A stretch of 64,000 nt of DNA from positions 310,001-374,000 of the forward strand of contig NZ_JBFAPP010000001.1 of the NCBI RefSeq assembly GCF_040676775.1. Reading direction: 5' to 3'. The translations under genes were made by a program, and so were the position numbers. This document shows, piece after piece, positions 25,948 through 36,192 of this stretch. Each line of letters begins with the position of its first letter. Positions within the stretch are counted from its first letter, which is position 1. The stretch is from Micromonospora_G sp040676775 (GTDB lineage Bacteria; Actinomycetota; Actinomycetes; Mycobacteriales; Micromonosporaceae). The notes beneath the pieces are model-generated. The model had not been told where the DNA came from. It searched no databases and saw nothing but the letters and a program-made list of their open reading frames with translations.

Positions 25948-27686
25948 CAGGCACCAGCGCTCGGTGCGGGCGCCGGCCCGGGGCCCCCTTGCTGCTGGGT
26001 GCCGATCGCGTCGCCGTAGACGTTGATGCTGCCGCCGCCGGTGACCACCGCACCGGCGCTGAGCAGGGTCATCGCCCGCTGCCGGTACTCGCTGGTGTCG
26101 ACGCCCCGGCTCTCGAGGAAGTCCAGTACGGCGGCCAGCACCCGGCGCTCGATGACCCGCTGGTACTTGTCGATGTCCTGGGACTGGGTGTGGTTGCGGG
26201 TGTCCAGCGCGGTGCCCAGTTCCCGGACGCTGTCCTTGGCACCGTAGTCGTAGCCCTGGGCCACCTGGTTCGGACCGGCCGCGTTGCCCTTGGAGAACGA
26301 GGCGACGATGTGGTCGAGCCCGGCGCGGATCAGGTTGAGCGGGGCCAGGCCGACGATCTGCGGGCTCTCCAGGATGCTTTCCGCGATCCCCTTGGCGTAC
26401 GCGGTCGGTCCGGTGCCGTCCACCTGGTCGATGATCCGGTAACGCTCGTCGCAGGGCGGCAGGGCCATCGAGGTCAGCTCGGTGTAGAGCGACTTGCCCT
26501 GCACGGCGAAGTGGACGTAGACGGTGGTGACCAGTTCACCGCGCCAGGAGACGACCTGGCAGACCAGGTAGTGCCGGGCCGGCGCGGTGGGATGCCGGAC
26601 GATCTGCTCGACCTGCTCCTGCGCCAGGTACGGCACCAGCCGGCTGGCCTCGGTGCCGGCGAGGAAGACCCGGTCGGAAACGGTCAGCCCCGGCAGTTGC
26701 TGTTCCGGGCTGGGCGCGTCGATCAGGCCGTTCAGGTGGTCGCGTACGTGCGTGATGATGTCCTGGGCCTTGAACGGCGGCTCCTCGAACTCCCGTTCGG
26801 CTTCCGAGCGGGGCCGACCGAGCGGGTCGGCACTGCGGACCAGCCGCTGGGCGAAGCCCCAGGACTTCAGGATGCTGCCCGAGCCGACGAACGGCCAGTA
26901 GCCGGAGTAGATCACCACGTTGCCGCCGCTCTGGCGGTAGATCTCGTCGAACCGTGGCGACGGGGCGGTGGCGGCGAGCGGCAGTCCCGGTGCGAGTGTG
27001 TCGAGTTGCCGTTGCCGCCACACGCTCATCGCGATCGGCACCGCGAACAGGAGTGGCACCAGGAAGAAGGTGCCCAACCCGATCGACGCGGCGACGGAGG
27101 AGGAACTTTCCAGGCCGCTGCCGGACACCCCGGCCACGATGAACGCGGGGACGGAGAAGATCGCCAGCATGATGGTGGCGAGCACGATCCGGAGGAACAG
27201 CATGGTGAGCCGGCCGAGGACGGCCAGGCCGCTGAGCGGGTGTTCACTGCGCATCTGCCGGACGGTGTCGCGCAGCACCCGCCAGGTCGCGGCGGCCACG
27301 TGGATCGTGATCAGCACGTAGAACGTGGCCACCAGGGCCAGCGGCGCGGCGCAGAGACCGAGGATCAGTACGCCGACGATGGCTGCGTCACGGATGTTCG
27401 CCATTCGCGAGGCGCGCAGGCAGTGTCCGAGCACGGTGATGACGTCGTAGCCGTACGACGGTGCGACGAGTCGCCTTGCCTGGTGGTAGACCTTGTTCAG
27501 GCTCGACCGGCGGAAGCTGTCGTCGAGGTACGCGCCGGCGCTGAGGTGTCGGGTGGCGCTGGAGACACGGTTGGCGGGTGCCGTCCCGCCGGTGGCGGTG
27601 GGGCCGCCCTCGAAGGTGTCCGGTGGTGCGGGTGACCGGAGCTGGTCGGAACCAGTTGCCTGGTGCGGAAATTCGGGATAAGTCAT
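25947..27686 (-). CDS. Membrane protein with C-terminal amyloid-like motif, first gene of a coupled operon
   Basis: About 579 residues from ATG 27684-27686 (MTYPEFPHQATG); the frame stays open to a TTG at 27815, which lacks a ribosome site. After about 90 disordered residues come four hydrophobic helices: AAIVGVLILGLCAAPLALVATFYVLI (read in two parts), MLFLRIVLATIMLAIFSV, AFIVAGVSG and LGTFFLVPLLFAVPIAMSV. A large cytoplasmic alpha/beta region follows, containing GNVVIYSGYWPFVGSG, FKAQDIITHVRDHL and ESILESPQIVGLAPLNLI. Near the C-terminus (25995-26054), after VLDFLESRGVDTSEYRQRAM, is GAxVTGxGSIxVxGxAIGxQ, matching the N-terminus of the next protein at 14 of 20 positions. Possibly the receptor or sensor that recruits the nucleosidase. 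Family not recognised. Confidence 0.78.
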   Translation of the reverse strand: MTYPEFPHQATGSDQLRSPAPPDTFEGGPTATGGTAPANRVSSATRHLSAGAYLDDSFRRSSLNKVYHQARRLVAPSYGYDVITVLGHCLRASRMANIRDAAIVGVLILGLCAAPLALVATFYVLITIHVAAATWRVLRDTVRQMRSEHPLSGLAVLGRLTMLFLRIVLATIMLAIFSVPAFIVAGVSGSGLESSSSVAASIGLGTFFLVPLLFAVPIAMSVWRQRQLDTLAPGLPLAATAPSPRFDEIYRQSGGNVVIYSGYWPFVGSGSILKSWGFAQRLVRSADPLGRPRSEAEREFEEPPFKAQDIITHVRDHLNGLIDAPSPEQQLPGLTVSDRVFLAGTEASRLVPYLAQEQVEQIVRHPTAPARHYLVCQVVSWRGELVTTVYVHFAVQGKSLYTELTSMALPPCDERYRIIDQVDGTGPTAYAKGIAESILESPQIVGLAPLNLIRAGLDHIVASFSKGNAAGPNQVAQGYDYGAKDSVRELGTALDTRNHTQSQDIDKYQRVIERRVLAAVLDFLESRGVDTSEYRQRAMTLLSAGAVVTGGGSINVYGDAIGTQQQGGPGPAPAPSAGA

Positions 27687-28334
27687 GACGTCCATCCATC
27701 GACTGTCGATTGTGCCGGGAGGGTTGCCGGGACCTGCGTCGTGGAGCTGGCTTTGCGAGGTCGCGCCGGATGACGGGTACGGCTCGGGGTCGATCACCCG
27801 AATCGTTTTCGTCAAACTGACACTAAGTCGAAGGTAGAAGCTGATCCGAGTTCATGTCAAGTAGACGATTAGGGGACGACCAGCAACAACGACCGCAGCG
27901 GGCTCAGCTATGCGCGATAACGTAACCACCGATGGTCATCGACTGCGTCGGGTGGACGGCCGTCCACTTGCCGCGACAGGCCGGCGACCGAGGTCCACAG
28001 TGCCCTGTCGCCCGGCTGATCGACGCACCCGGGCGTGCCGGTCGGACATCGTCCCACCTCGGTCGATGGCGAGAACGACCCGTCGCGACGGACACCGGCA
28101 CCCACCTCCGGGCCATCCTCCACCGCGCGTACCGAGTACGGCGCCGAGAACCCGCCGACCGGCCTGCACCGGCCCCACCAGGCCTAATCCACACTTGACC
28201 GATCGGAATTAACCGGATGCGGTCGGATCATCGACAGAACCACGTAGATCGATCGTTGACGACAGGCGCCAGGCGTGGTCTGATCGCGGTCGCGAAGATA
28301 TCTCGCATTCTGCGAATCAGCAGGGAGGACACCC
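27687..28334. other. Divergent intergenic region
   Basis: About 650 bases between divergent genes (519 if the longer start of the membrane protein is used). Short frames exist on both strands, but their arginine/proline-rich translations look like noise. The part at 27825-27900 is AT-richer and probably holds the operon promoter. AGGGAGG at 28322-28328 is the ribosome site of the next gene. Confidence 0.5.
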
Positions 28335-29621
28335 ATGTCCATGTTCCGTCGTACCGCGCTCGTGGTCGCCCTCGTCGCGACCCTGAGCTCGGTCGATGCG
28401 CTGTCGGCCACCACCACGGCCCGATCAGGTGCGGCAGCCAGACCGGTCGCGGAGATCGCGGCCCTACCAACCGCCGCGGTGGCGCTCGGCGACAGTTTCA
28501 TCAGCGGCGAGGGCGCCGGGGCGTACACCCCGGTGGTCGACGTCAACGGCGTGGCCCAGGGCTTCCCGGGGTGGTCGGCGCCGAACAACAACGCGTTCTT
28601 CTGTCACCGGTCCGCCAACGCCTCGCTCAACCAGGCGAACCTGCCCGGCATCCAGGCCCGGTTCAACCTCGCCTGCTCCGGCGGCCAGCCGTACGACATC
28701 GCTACCGCCTCGGTCAACCGGGCGAAGGGGCGTACCGTCGCCTCGCAGCTCGACCAGCTCCGCGCGGTCGCACAGACCAACGACATCGACCTGGTGCTGA
28801 TCGGCCTCGGCTCGAACAACAGCTCGTTCACCTTCGGCGACGTCGCGTCGAAGTGTGCCAACCGGTTCGTCGCCGACGCGTGGACCGGCTGGTGGGAGTT
28901 CTGGGCCTACCTCGGCGGCCCGGTCGAGCAAGCCCCGTGCAGCTCCGGCGACCTCGCCACGCCGGCACAGGTCAGTGCCGCCACGGCCGAGACGACCACC
29001 GCCGTACGCCAACTGCTCAGCACCCTCGACCAGATCGACCCCGACGGGCAGCACCGGGTCGTCTTCCAGGACTACACCAACCCGCTCCCGTTCGACCTGG
29101 AGTCCCGGTTCCACGAGGAGGACGGCCGCGACGACAGCCGGGACAAGTTCCGTGACCTCGGCGCGGAGCGGTACGCGGCCGGCTGCCCGATCCACCGCGC
29201 CAGCCTCGCCGCCGGTCACCTCTTCTCCGGCAACCTCGGCTCGCTGGTGCAGTCGGTGCACAACACGATGCGGGCCGAGTTCCCCGCCGACGACCTGGTG
29301 TACCTCAACGTCCAGCGGGCCTTCGACGGCGCCCGGCTCTGCGAGGCGGCGAACAGCCCAACCGGTACGCTCGCCACCCCGATCCGGCTCCAGGACGGCC
29401 CGACCGGCGTCTTCCTGCAGAGCCTCTCCGGCTACGACAAGATCGCCATCCAGCGGATCGCCAACAGCTGTGTGTCGTACTTCCAGACCTGCCAGGAGTC
29501 GTGGCACCCGAACGCCGCCGGACACGCGGTGCTCGGGCAGTGCCTGACCGGCGCGGCCGCCACGGTCAACCGCACCGTGGCCTGCGTACGGTCCAGCAAC
29601 GGGGCGATCAGCGTCTCCTGA
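28335..29621 (+). CDS. Secreted SGNH/GDSL-type esterase
   Basis: 428 residues, GGGAGG 7 bases before ATG. Signal peptide MSMFRRTALVVALVATLSSVDALSA read in two parts (basic start, hydrophobic core). Block I GDSFISGEGAG supplies the nucleophile serine, block III-like IGLGSNNSSFTF supplies the oxyanion-hole asparagine, and SWHPNAAGH carries the catalytic Asp-replaced/His pair at about residue 395. SxxH at the end is the SGNH signature. Eight or so cysteines suggest disulfides. It should hydrolyse extracellular esters or lipids. Confidence 0.92.
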   Translation: MSMFRRTALVVALVATLSSVDALSATTTARSGAAARPVAEIAALPTAAVALGDSFISGEGAGAYTPVVDVNGVAQGFPGWSAPNNNAFFCHRSANASLNQANLPGIQARFNLACSGGQPYDIATASVNRAKGRTVASQLDQLRAVAQTNDIDLVLIGLGSNNSSFTFGDVASKCANRFVADAWTGWWEFWAYLGGPVEQAPCSSGDLATPAQVSAATAETTTAVRQLLSTLDQIDPDGQHRVVFQDYTNPLPFDLESRFHEEDGRDDSRDKFRDLGAERYAAGCPIHRASLAAGHLFSGNLGSLVQSVHNTMRAEFPADDLVYLNVQRAFDGARLCEAANSPTGTLATPIRLQDGPTGVFLQSLSGYDKIAIQRIANSCVSYFQTCQESWHPNAAGHAVLGQCLTGAAATVNRTVACVRSSNGAISVS

Positions 29622-29640
29622 TCGCGCCCACACCCCGCGA

Positions 29641-29692
29641 CGGCACCGGCCGCCGCCTCCCGCGAGTCGGCGGGGGACGGCGGCCGGTGCCG
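29641..29692. terminator. Terminator between convergent secreted-enzyme genes
   Basis: CGGCACCGGCCGCCG (29641-29655) pairs perfectly with CGGCGGCCGGTGCCG (29678-29692). The 22-base loop is G/C-rich and can itself fold. It lies 20 bases after the esterase stop, before the convergent protease end. Confidence 0.75.
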
Positions 29693-29746
29693 TCAGGACC
29701 ATCTGGTCAGTTCGGTCTGGTCAGTTCGGTCTGGTCAGGACCGTTT
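29691..29746. repeat. Four tandem copies of a 14-base unit
   Basis: Consecutive 14-mers: CGTCAGGACCATCT, GGTCAGTTCGGTCT, GGTCAGTTCGGTCT, GGTCAGGACCGTTT. The two middle copies are identical and the outer two resemble each other. The array starts inside the terminator stem and stops two bases before the protease stop codon at 29749. Role unknown; may be a slippage product. Confidence 0.85.
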
Positions 29747-29748
29747 GG

Positions 29749-31467
<1,719 letters not shown>

Positions 31468-31676
31468 GGACGGTGCCTCCTCGGGAACGACCGACCAACC
31501 CGAGAGCCCCTCTGATCAGGGCTTTCCGGAGCGGACGGCAAGCGATGACCTTCAATGGCTGGCCACACTTTTTCATCGATCCGGTCGTGAGTCACCACAT
31601 TGGACAGTGCTACTTATCGATCTCTCACCATCAATGCCAACTCACATTTGCGGTCAGACGGGCACACGGCAGAGGG

Positions 31677-32570
31677 TCAGCGGGCCGTACCGGAAGCCCG
31701 ACCGCGCAGGGTCCGCGCGCGGTGCGCCGCGTCGGCGACGAGCCGCCGCAGCGACCCCGGATCCACCCCCGGCCCGGCTACCACCGACGGCAACAGTCCG
31801 TCGAGGTCCAGCTCCGGCAGACCCGGCGGTACGGGCGGCAGCGCGGCCACCGGCAGCGCGAACGCCTCCGTGGCGGCGACACCGACCGGTCCCGCCCCGA
31901 ACCCCGGCACCGCACTCGGTGGCTGCCGGCGCAGGTCGCCGAGCAGTTCGGCCGCACCCCGACCGCGCAGGAGCAGCAGCACGAACGGGTCCGCGTCGAT
32001 CAGCCACGCCGACTGGTAACAGAGTGCCGCCGCGTGCCGGCACGGGAACTCCCAGTCCGGGCAGGAGCAGTGCGGTTGCAGGTCACCGATGCCGGGCAGC
32101 AGCCGTACGTCGACGTCGTGTGCGGCGTCGACCAGTTCCTGCGGCACGTCCCCGTCGAGCAGGGCAGCGAGGTGACCCGCCTTCGCCGTGATCGCCCCGA
32201 GTAGCCGCTGCCACTGCGGGTCGGTGAGCCGCTCCACCTCCACCACCGTCCGGTACGAACCGCCCGCGTCGTCGTACACGGTGGCGGCGAGCCGCCCCGG
32301 ACTGACCGTGATCGAACCGACGTGCCCCCCGTACGCGAACCGCCGGCCCTTGCGGAGCTGGATGCTGTCGAGCGCGGTCTCCTCCATCGCGGTCAGCCAG
32401 GCCCGTCCCCACCACGACCGGGCGAAGCGCGGGATCCGGCGCAACCCCTTCGGGAACGCCGGAAAGCCCAGCACCTCGCCACCGCCGCCACCGCCGCTGC
32501 CACCGCTGCCGCCGCTGCCACCGCTGCCGCCACTGCCACCGCTGCCGCCGCCGCTGCCGCCGTCGGTCAT
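31677..32570 (-). CDS. SWIM zinc-finger protein, SNF2 partner
   Basis: 297 residues. ATG 32568-32570 overlaps the SNF2 stop as ATGA. Residues 4-30 are a Gly-Gly-Ser repeat linker encoded by 32483-32560. Next comes FPKGLRRIPRFARSWWGRAW and LRKGRRFAYGGHVGSITVSP, the conserved start of actinobacterial SWIM proteins. The SWIM motif CSCPDWEFPCRHAAAL (CxCx6CxH) is intact. These proteins accompany HepA-like SNF2 helicases and probably help bind nucleic acid; the exact role is not known. Confidence 0.92.
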   Translation of the reverse strand: MTDGGSGGGSGGSGGSGGSGGSGGSGGGGGGEVLGFPAFPKGLRRIPRFARSWWGRAWLTAMEETALDSIQLRKGRRFAYGGHVGSITVSPGRLAATVYDDAGGSYRTVVEVERLTDPQWQRLLGAITAKAGHLAALLDGDVPQELVDAAHDVDVRLLPGIGDLQPHCSCPDWEFPCRHAAALCYQSAWLIDADPFVLLLLRGRGAAELLGDLRRQPPSAVPGFGAGPVGVAATEAFALPVAALPPVPPGLPELDLDGLLPSVVAGPGVDPGSLRRLVADAAHRARTLRGRASGTAR

Positions 32571-35368
32571 GCCGTCTCCCGCAGGGTCACCAGTTCGGCC
32601 AGTTCGTCGTCGGTCAGTTCGGTGAGCGCCGCCGCGCCGCCGGTCAGCACCGCGTCGGCCAGTCCACGCTTGTCGGCGATGGTCCGGGCGATCAGGTCCT
32701 CCACCGTGCCCTCGGCGATCAGCCGGTGCACCTGCACCGGCCGGGTCTGCCCGATCCGGTACGCCCGGTCGGTGGCCTGGTCCTCGACCGCCGGGTTCCA
32801 CCAGCGGTCGTAGTGGATCACGTGGTCGGCGCGGGTCAGGTTGAGCCCGGTTCCGGCGGCCTTCAGCGACAGCAGGAACACCGGCACCTCGCCGGCCTGG
32901 AACTGCTCCACCAGTTCCTCGCGACGGTTGACCGGGGTGCCGCCGTGCAGCAGCCGGGTGCTGATGCCGCGACCGGTGAGATGCCGTTCGAGCAGTCGGG
33001 CCATGGCCACGTACTGGGTGAAGACCAGGGCCGCTCCCCCACCGGCAAGGATCGTGTCGAGCAACTCGTCGAGCAGTTCCAGCTTGCCGGACCTGCCGCG
33101 CAGCCGCGGGGACTCCTCGTCCAGGTACTGGGCCGGATGGTTGCAGATCTGCTTCAACGCGGTCAGCAGTGCCAACACCAGACCGCGACGGGCCATCCCG
33201 GTGCTGAGCCGGATCTGCTCCAGGGTCTCCCGGACCACCGCCTCGTAGAGACCCGCCTGCTCCGGGGTCAGCGTCACCGGCCGGTCGGTTTCGGTCTTGG
33301 CCGGCAACTCCGGGGCGATGCCCGGATCCGTCTTGCGTCGGCGCAGCAGGAACGGGCCGACCAGCCGGGCCAGCCGGTCGAGGTCGGCGGCGGCGTCCGG
33401 CCGTACCCACCGCTCACGGAACGCGGGCAGCGGGCCGAGCAGCCCAGGCGTGGTCCAGTCGAGAATCGCCCACAGCTCGGTCAGGTTGTTCTCCACCGGT
33501 GTGCCACTGAGCGCCACCCTGGCCCCGGTGTCGATGGTCCGCAACGCCTTGGCGGTGTCCGACGCCGGGTTCTTGACGTGCTGGGCCTCGTCGGCGACGA
33601 CCATTCCCCAGCGCTGCCCGGCCAGCAATGCGGCATCCAGCCGCATCGTGCCGTACGTGGTGAGGGTGAAGCCGTCGGCGGGGTCGAGATCCCGCCCGCT
33701 GCCGTGGAACCGGCGTACGGGCACACCGGGGGCGAACCGGCGGATCTCCCGTTCCCAGTTGCCGAGCAGCGAGGCCGGGCAGACGACCAGGGTCGGCCCG
33801 GCCGTCTCCGGGTCCTGGCCACGGTGCAGGTGCAGGGCGATCAGCGTGATGGTCTTGCCGAGTCCCATGTCGTCGGCGAGGCAGGCGCCCAGGCCGAGCG
33901 AGGTCATCCGGGTCAGCCAGCGCAGCCCGCGAAGCTGGTAGTCGCGCAGGGTCGCGGCCAGTCCGGCCGGTGCGGGCAGCGGCTCGGTGCCGCCGTCGGC
34001 GTCGACGATGCGCCGCCGCAGGTCCTCCAGCCAGCCGGTCGAGCCGACCCGCACCGATCGCCCGTCGATCTCGACCGTGCCGGTGAGCGCGGCGCCGAGG
34101 GCGGCGACCGGACTCAGCGCCGGCAGGACCCGTTGCCGGGCCCGGCGTACGGTCTCCGGGTCGACCAGCACCCACCGTCCGCGCAGCCGGGCGATCGGCC
34201 GGTGCGCCTCGGCGAGTTGGTCCAGCTCGGCCGCGCTCAGCGGGGTTCCGCCGAGCGCCACCTGCCAGTTGAACTCCAGCAGCCGGCCGTCGCCGAACAG
34301 GCCGCCGCTGCCGACCGGCAGGTCCCGGCCACCGCCGAGCAGCGCGGTCGTGCTCAACTCGGCGGCCAGTTCGCGGGGCCAGTGCACCGCGATCCCGGCC
34401 GCCGCCAACCGGGCGGCACCGCCGCCGAGCAGGTCGGTGACCTCGTCGTCGTCGAGTACGAGAGTGTCCGGCACCGCGTCGTCGAGCAGGCGTGCCAGCG
34501 GTGGGAACACCCGCGCGGCGCGGCGTACGGCCAGGCTGGTGTCGGTACGGGCACTGTCCGACCGGCCCGTCCACGATCCGGCCCCGCCCGTCGGCGCCCA
34601 GAGCGTACGGGCGTCGACCAGCGAGCCGGCGTCGTCCCGGTCGGCGACCTGGAGCACCGCCCGCAGCGGCTGGCTGCCGACGTCGTCCGGATCGGCCTCG
34701 ATCCGCAGCGACAACCGGATCCCGGTGTCCACCGCGGCGACCTCCCCGGCCCAGTCGCGCAGGTCCGCGGCGGATCGTGGCGCGTCGGCGGCGTACGCGG
34801 CGGTGGCGTCACTGCGCCGGGGCAGGGTGTCGGCGACCGCGTCGAGGAACCGGCGTACCAGCGTCACCGCGTCGGGCAGCCGGGGCGGGTCCTGCTCGGG
34901 CAGCGGGATCGCCCGCGCGGTGGCCGGCATCGCGGCACCGAGTGCGGTCACCCGTTCCAGGTCGGACTCGTCGAACGGGCCGATCCGCCAGGCGTCGAAT
35001 CCGGCCGGGGAGATGCCCGGCAGCAGCCGGCCCCGGGCGACCAGGTGCAGGGCCTCGTCGGCGGCGGCACCCCAGAACACCGCCGCCGGGTGTGCGGTGC
35101 CGTCGTCGCGTCGGGCCCGTACGAGCAGCGGCAGGGCGTCGCGTACGGGCAGCCGGCGGGCCTCGACCGTACGGGCCGTGACCGCCGTCGGGTCGGTCGG
35201 ATCCGGGGTGAGCACGGTGAGCTTGCCCGGCTCGCCCACCGGCTCCGGTGCACCGTCGGCGGTCCAGAACGCCAGCGTCGCGGCGCGCGGCGGATCGGCC
35301 GGCTCGAACAGCACCGCGCACCGGGTCAGCTCGACCTGCTGCCGGTCCGTGTCCAACCCGTGGGTCAC
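32567..35368 (-). CDS. SNF2/HepA-like DEAD/DEAH helicase
   Basis: 933 residues from GTG 35366-35368, which overlaps the permease stop as GTGA. The first 480 residues are a poorly conserved region typical of this actinobacterial group. Helicase motifs: LRDYQLRGLRWLTRM (Q/I region), DDMGLGKTIT (I), VCPASLLGNW (Ia), VADEAQHVKN (II, DEAQ), LSGTPVENN (III), then the C-lobe VFTQYVAMARLLERHL, LLHGGTPVNRREELVEQF, LSLKAAGTGLNLTRADHVI (V) and DRAYRIGQTRPVQVHRLI (VI). ATP-driven DNA translocase, cytoplasmic. Its place inside an ABC-exporter operon is unusual. Confidence 0.93.
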   Translation of the reverse strand: MTHGLDTDRQQVELTRCAVLFEPADPPRAATLAFWTADGAPEPVGEPGKLTVLTPDPTDPTAVTARTVEARRLPVRDALPLLVRARRDDGTAHPAAVFWGAAADEALHLVARGRLLPGISPAGFDAWRIGPFDESDLERVTALGAAMPATARAIPLPEQDPPRLPDAVTLVRRFLDAVADTLPRRSDATAAYAADAPRSAADLRDWAGEVAAVDTGIRLSLRIEADPDDVGSQPLRAVLQVADRDDAGSLVDARTLWAPTGGAGSWTGRSDSARTDTSLAVRRAARVFPPLARLLDDAVPDTLVLDDDEVTDLLGGGAARLAAAGIAVHWPRELAAELSTTALLGGGRDLPVGSGGLFGDGRLLEFNWQVALGGTPLSAAELDQLAEAHRPIARLRGRWVLVDPETVRRARQRVLPALSPVAALGAALTGTVEIDGRSVRVGSTGWLEDLRRRIVDADGGTEPLPAPAGLAATLRDYQLRGLRWLTRMTSLGLGACLADDMGLGKTITLIALHLHRGQDPETAGPTLVVCPASLLGNWEREIRRFAPGVPVRRFHGSGRDLDPADGFTLTTYGTMRLDAALLAGQRWGMVVADEAQHVKNPASDTAKALRTIDTGARVALSGTPVENNLTELWAILDWTTPGLLGPLPAFRERWVRPDAAADLDRLARLVGPFLLRRRKTDPGIAPELPAKTETDRPVTLTPEQAGLYEAVVRETLEQIRLSTGMARRGLVLALLTALKQICNHPAQYLDEESPRLRGRSGKLELLDELLDTILAGGGAALVFTQYVAMARLLERHLTGRGISTRLLHGGTPVNRREELVEQFQAGEVPVFLLSLKAAGTGLNLTRADHVIHYDRWWNPAVEDQATDRAYRIGQTRPVQVHRLIAEGTVEDLIARTIADKRGLADAVLTGGAAALTELTDDELAELVTLRETA

Positions 35369-36192
35369 GCGCTCAGCCTGCGGTAACGGCGTACGGCGAG
35401 GGGGAAGAAGAGCACGATCAGCAGGGTAGGCCAGAGCACCGCCATCAGCAGGGCGTGCTGGGCGATCCAGGAGTCGCCGCCCCAGCCGGGGTTGCCGAAC
35501 AGTTCGCGGGTCGCGGCGACGGTCGAGGAGAGCGGGTTCCACTCGGCGATCGCACCGAGCCAGCCCGGCATGGTCTGCGGTGCCGCGAAGGTGTTCGACA
35601 GGAAGCCCAGCGGCCAGACCAGGATCTGTACGGCGACCAGCGCTTCCGGGCCCTTGGCCAGCAGGCCGAGCCAGATGCCGACCCAGAGCAGCGCGAAGCG
35701 CAGCAGCAGGAGCAACCCGATCGCGGCTAGGGCGCGTACCGGTCCCTGGTGCCAGGACCAGCCGACGGCGAGCCCGCAGCCGACCATCAGGGCCAGGCCG
35801 ACGAGCGAGTTGAGCAGGTCGGCGGTACCGCGACCCACCACCACCGCCGACGGTGCCATCGGCATCGACCGGAACCGGTCGGTGACGCCCCTGGCCGCGT
35901 CGGTGGCGACCGCGGCGAACGTCGTCTCCAGCCCGAAGACCATGGTCAGGGCGAACATGCCGGGCAGTAGGAACTCCCGGTAGTCGCCGCCGCCCGGCAC
36001 GGTCATGCCGCCGCCGAGCAGGTAGCCGAACATCAGCACGGTCAGCACCGGGAAGAGCAGCGCGATGACGATCTGCCACGGCTGGCGGGCCCAGTGGGAG
36101 AGGTCGCGGTGGGTGATCGTCCAGCCGTCGGCCACGGCCCAGCGCAGCCGGCCGAGCACGGATCGGGGCGGGGGTGGGGCGAGGGTCGTCAC
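35365..36192 (-). CDS. ABC-2 type drug exporter permease
   Basis: 275 residues, GTG start overlapping the ATPase stop (GTGA). Six membrane segments, such as IVIALLFPVLTVLMFGYLLGG, LLPGMFALTMVFGLETTF and ALLMAVLWPTLLIVLFFPLAV. FRSMPMAPSAVVVGRGTADLL is the conserved loop of DrrB-type permeases. Pairs with the upstream ATPase to expel a hydrophobic compound. Confidence 0.92.
   Translation of the reverse strand: MTTLAPPPPRSVLGRLRWAVADGWTITHRDLSHWARQPWQIVIALLFPVLTVLMFGYLLGGGMTVPGGGDYREFLLPGMFALTMVFGLETTFAAVATDAARGVTDRFRSMPMAPSAVVVGRGTADLLNSLVGLALMVGCGLAVGWSWHQGPVRALAAIGLLLLLRFALLWVGIWLGLLAKGPEALVAVQILVWPLGFLSNTFAAPQTMPGWLGAIAEWNPLSSTVAATRELFGNPGWGGDSWIAQHALLMAVLWPTLLIVLFFPLAVRRYRRLSA

Noticed and set aside
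27687..27815. Longer start (TTG 27815) of the motif-bearing membrane protein
   Set aside because: No ribosome site; the extra 43 residues look non-coding, although the frame is open.
27908..28212. Several 70-100 codon frames on both strands
   Set aside because: Arginine/proline-rich composition, no ribosome site, mutually overlapping; treated as intergenic.
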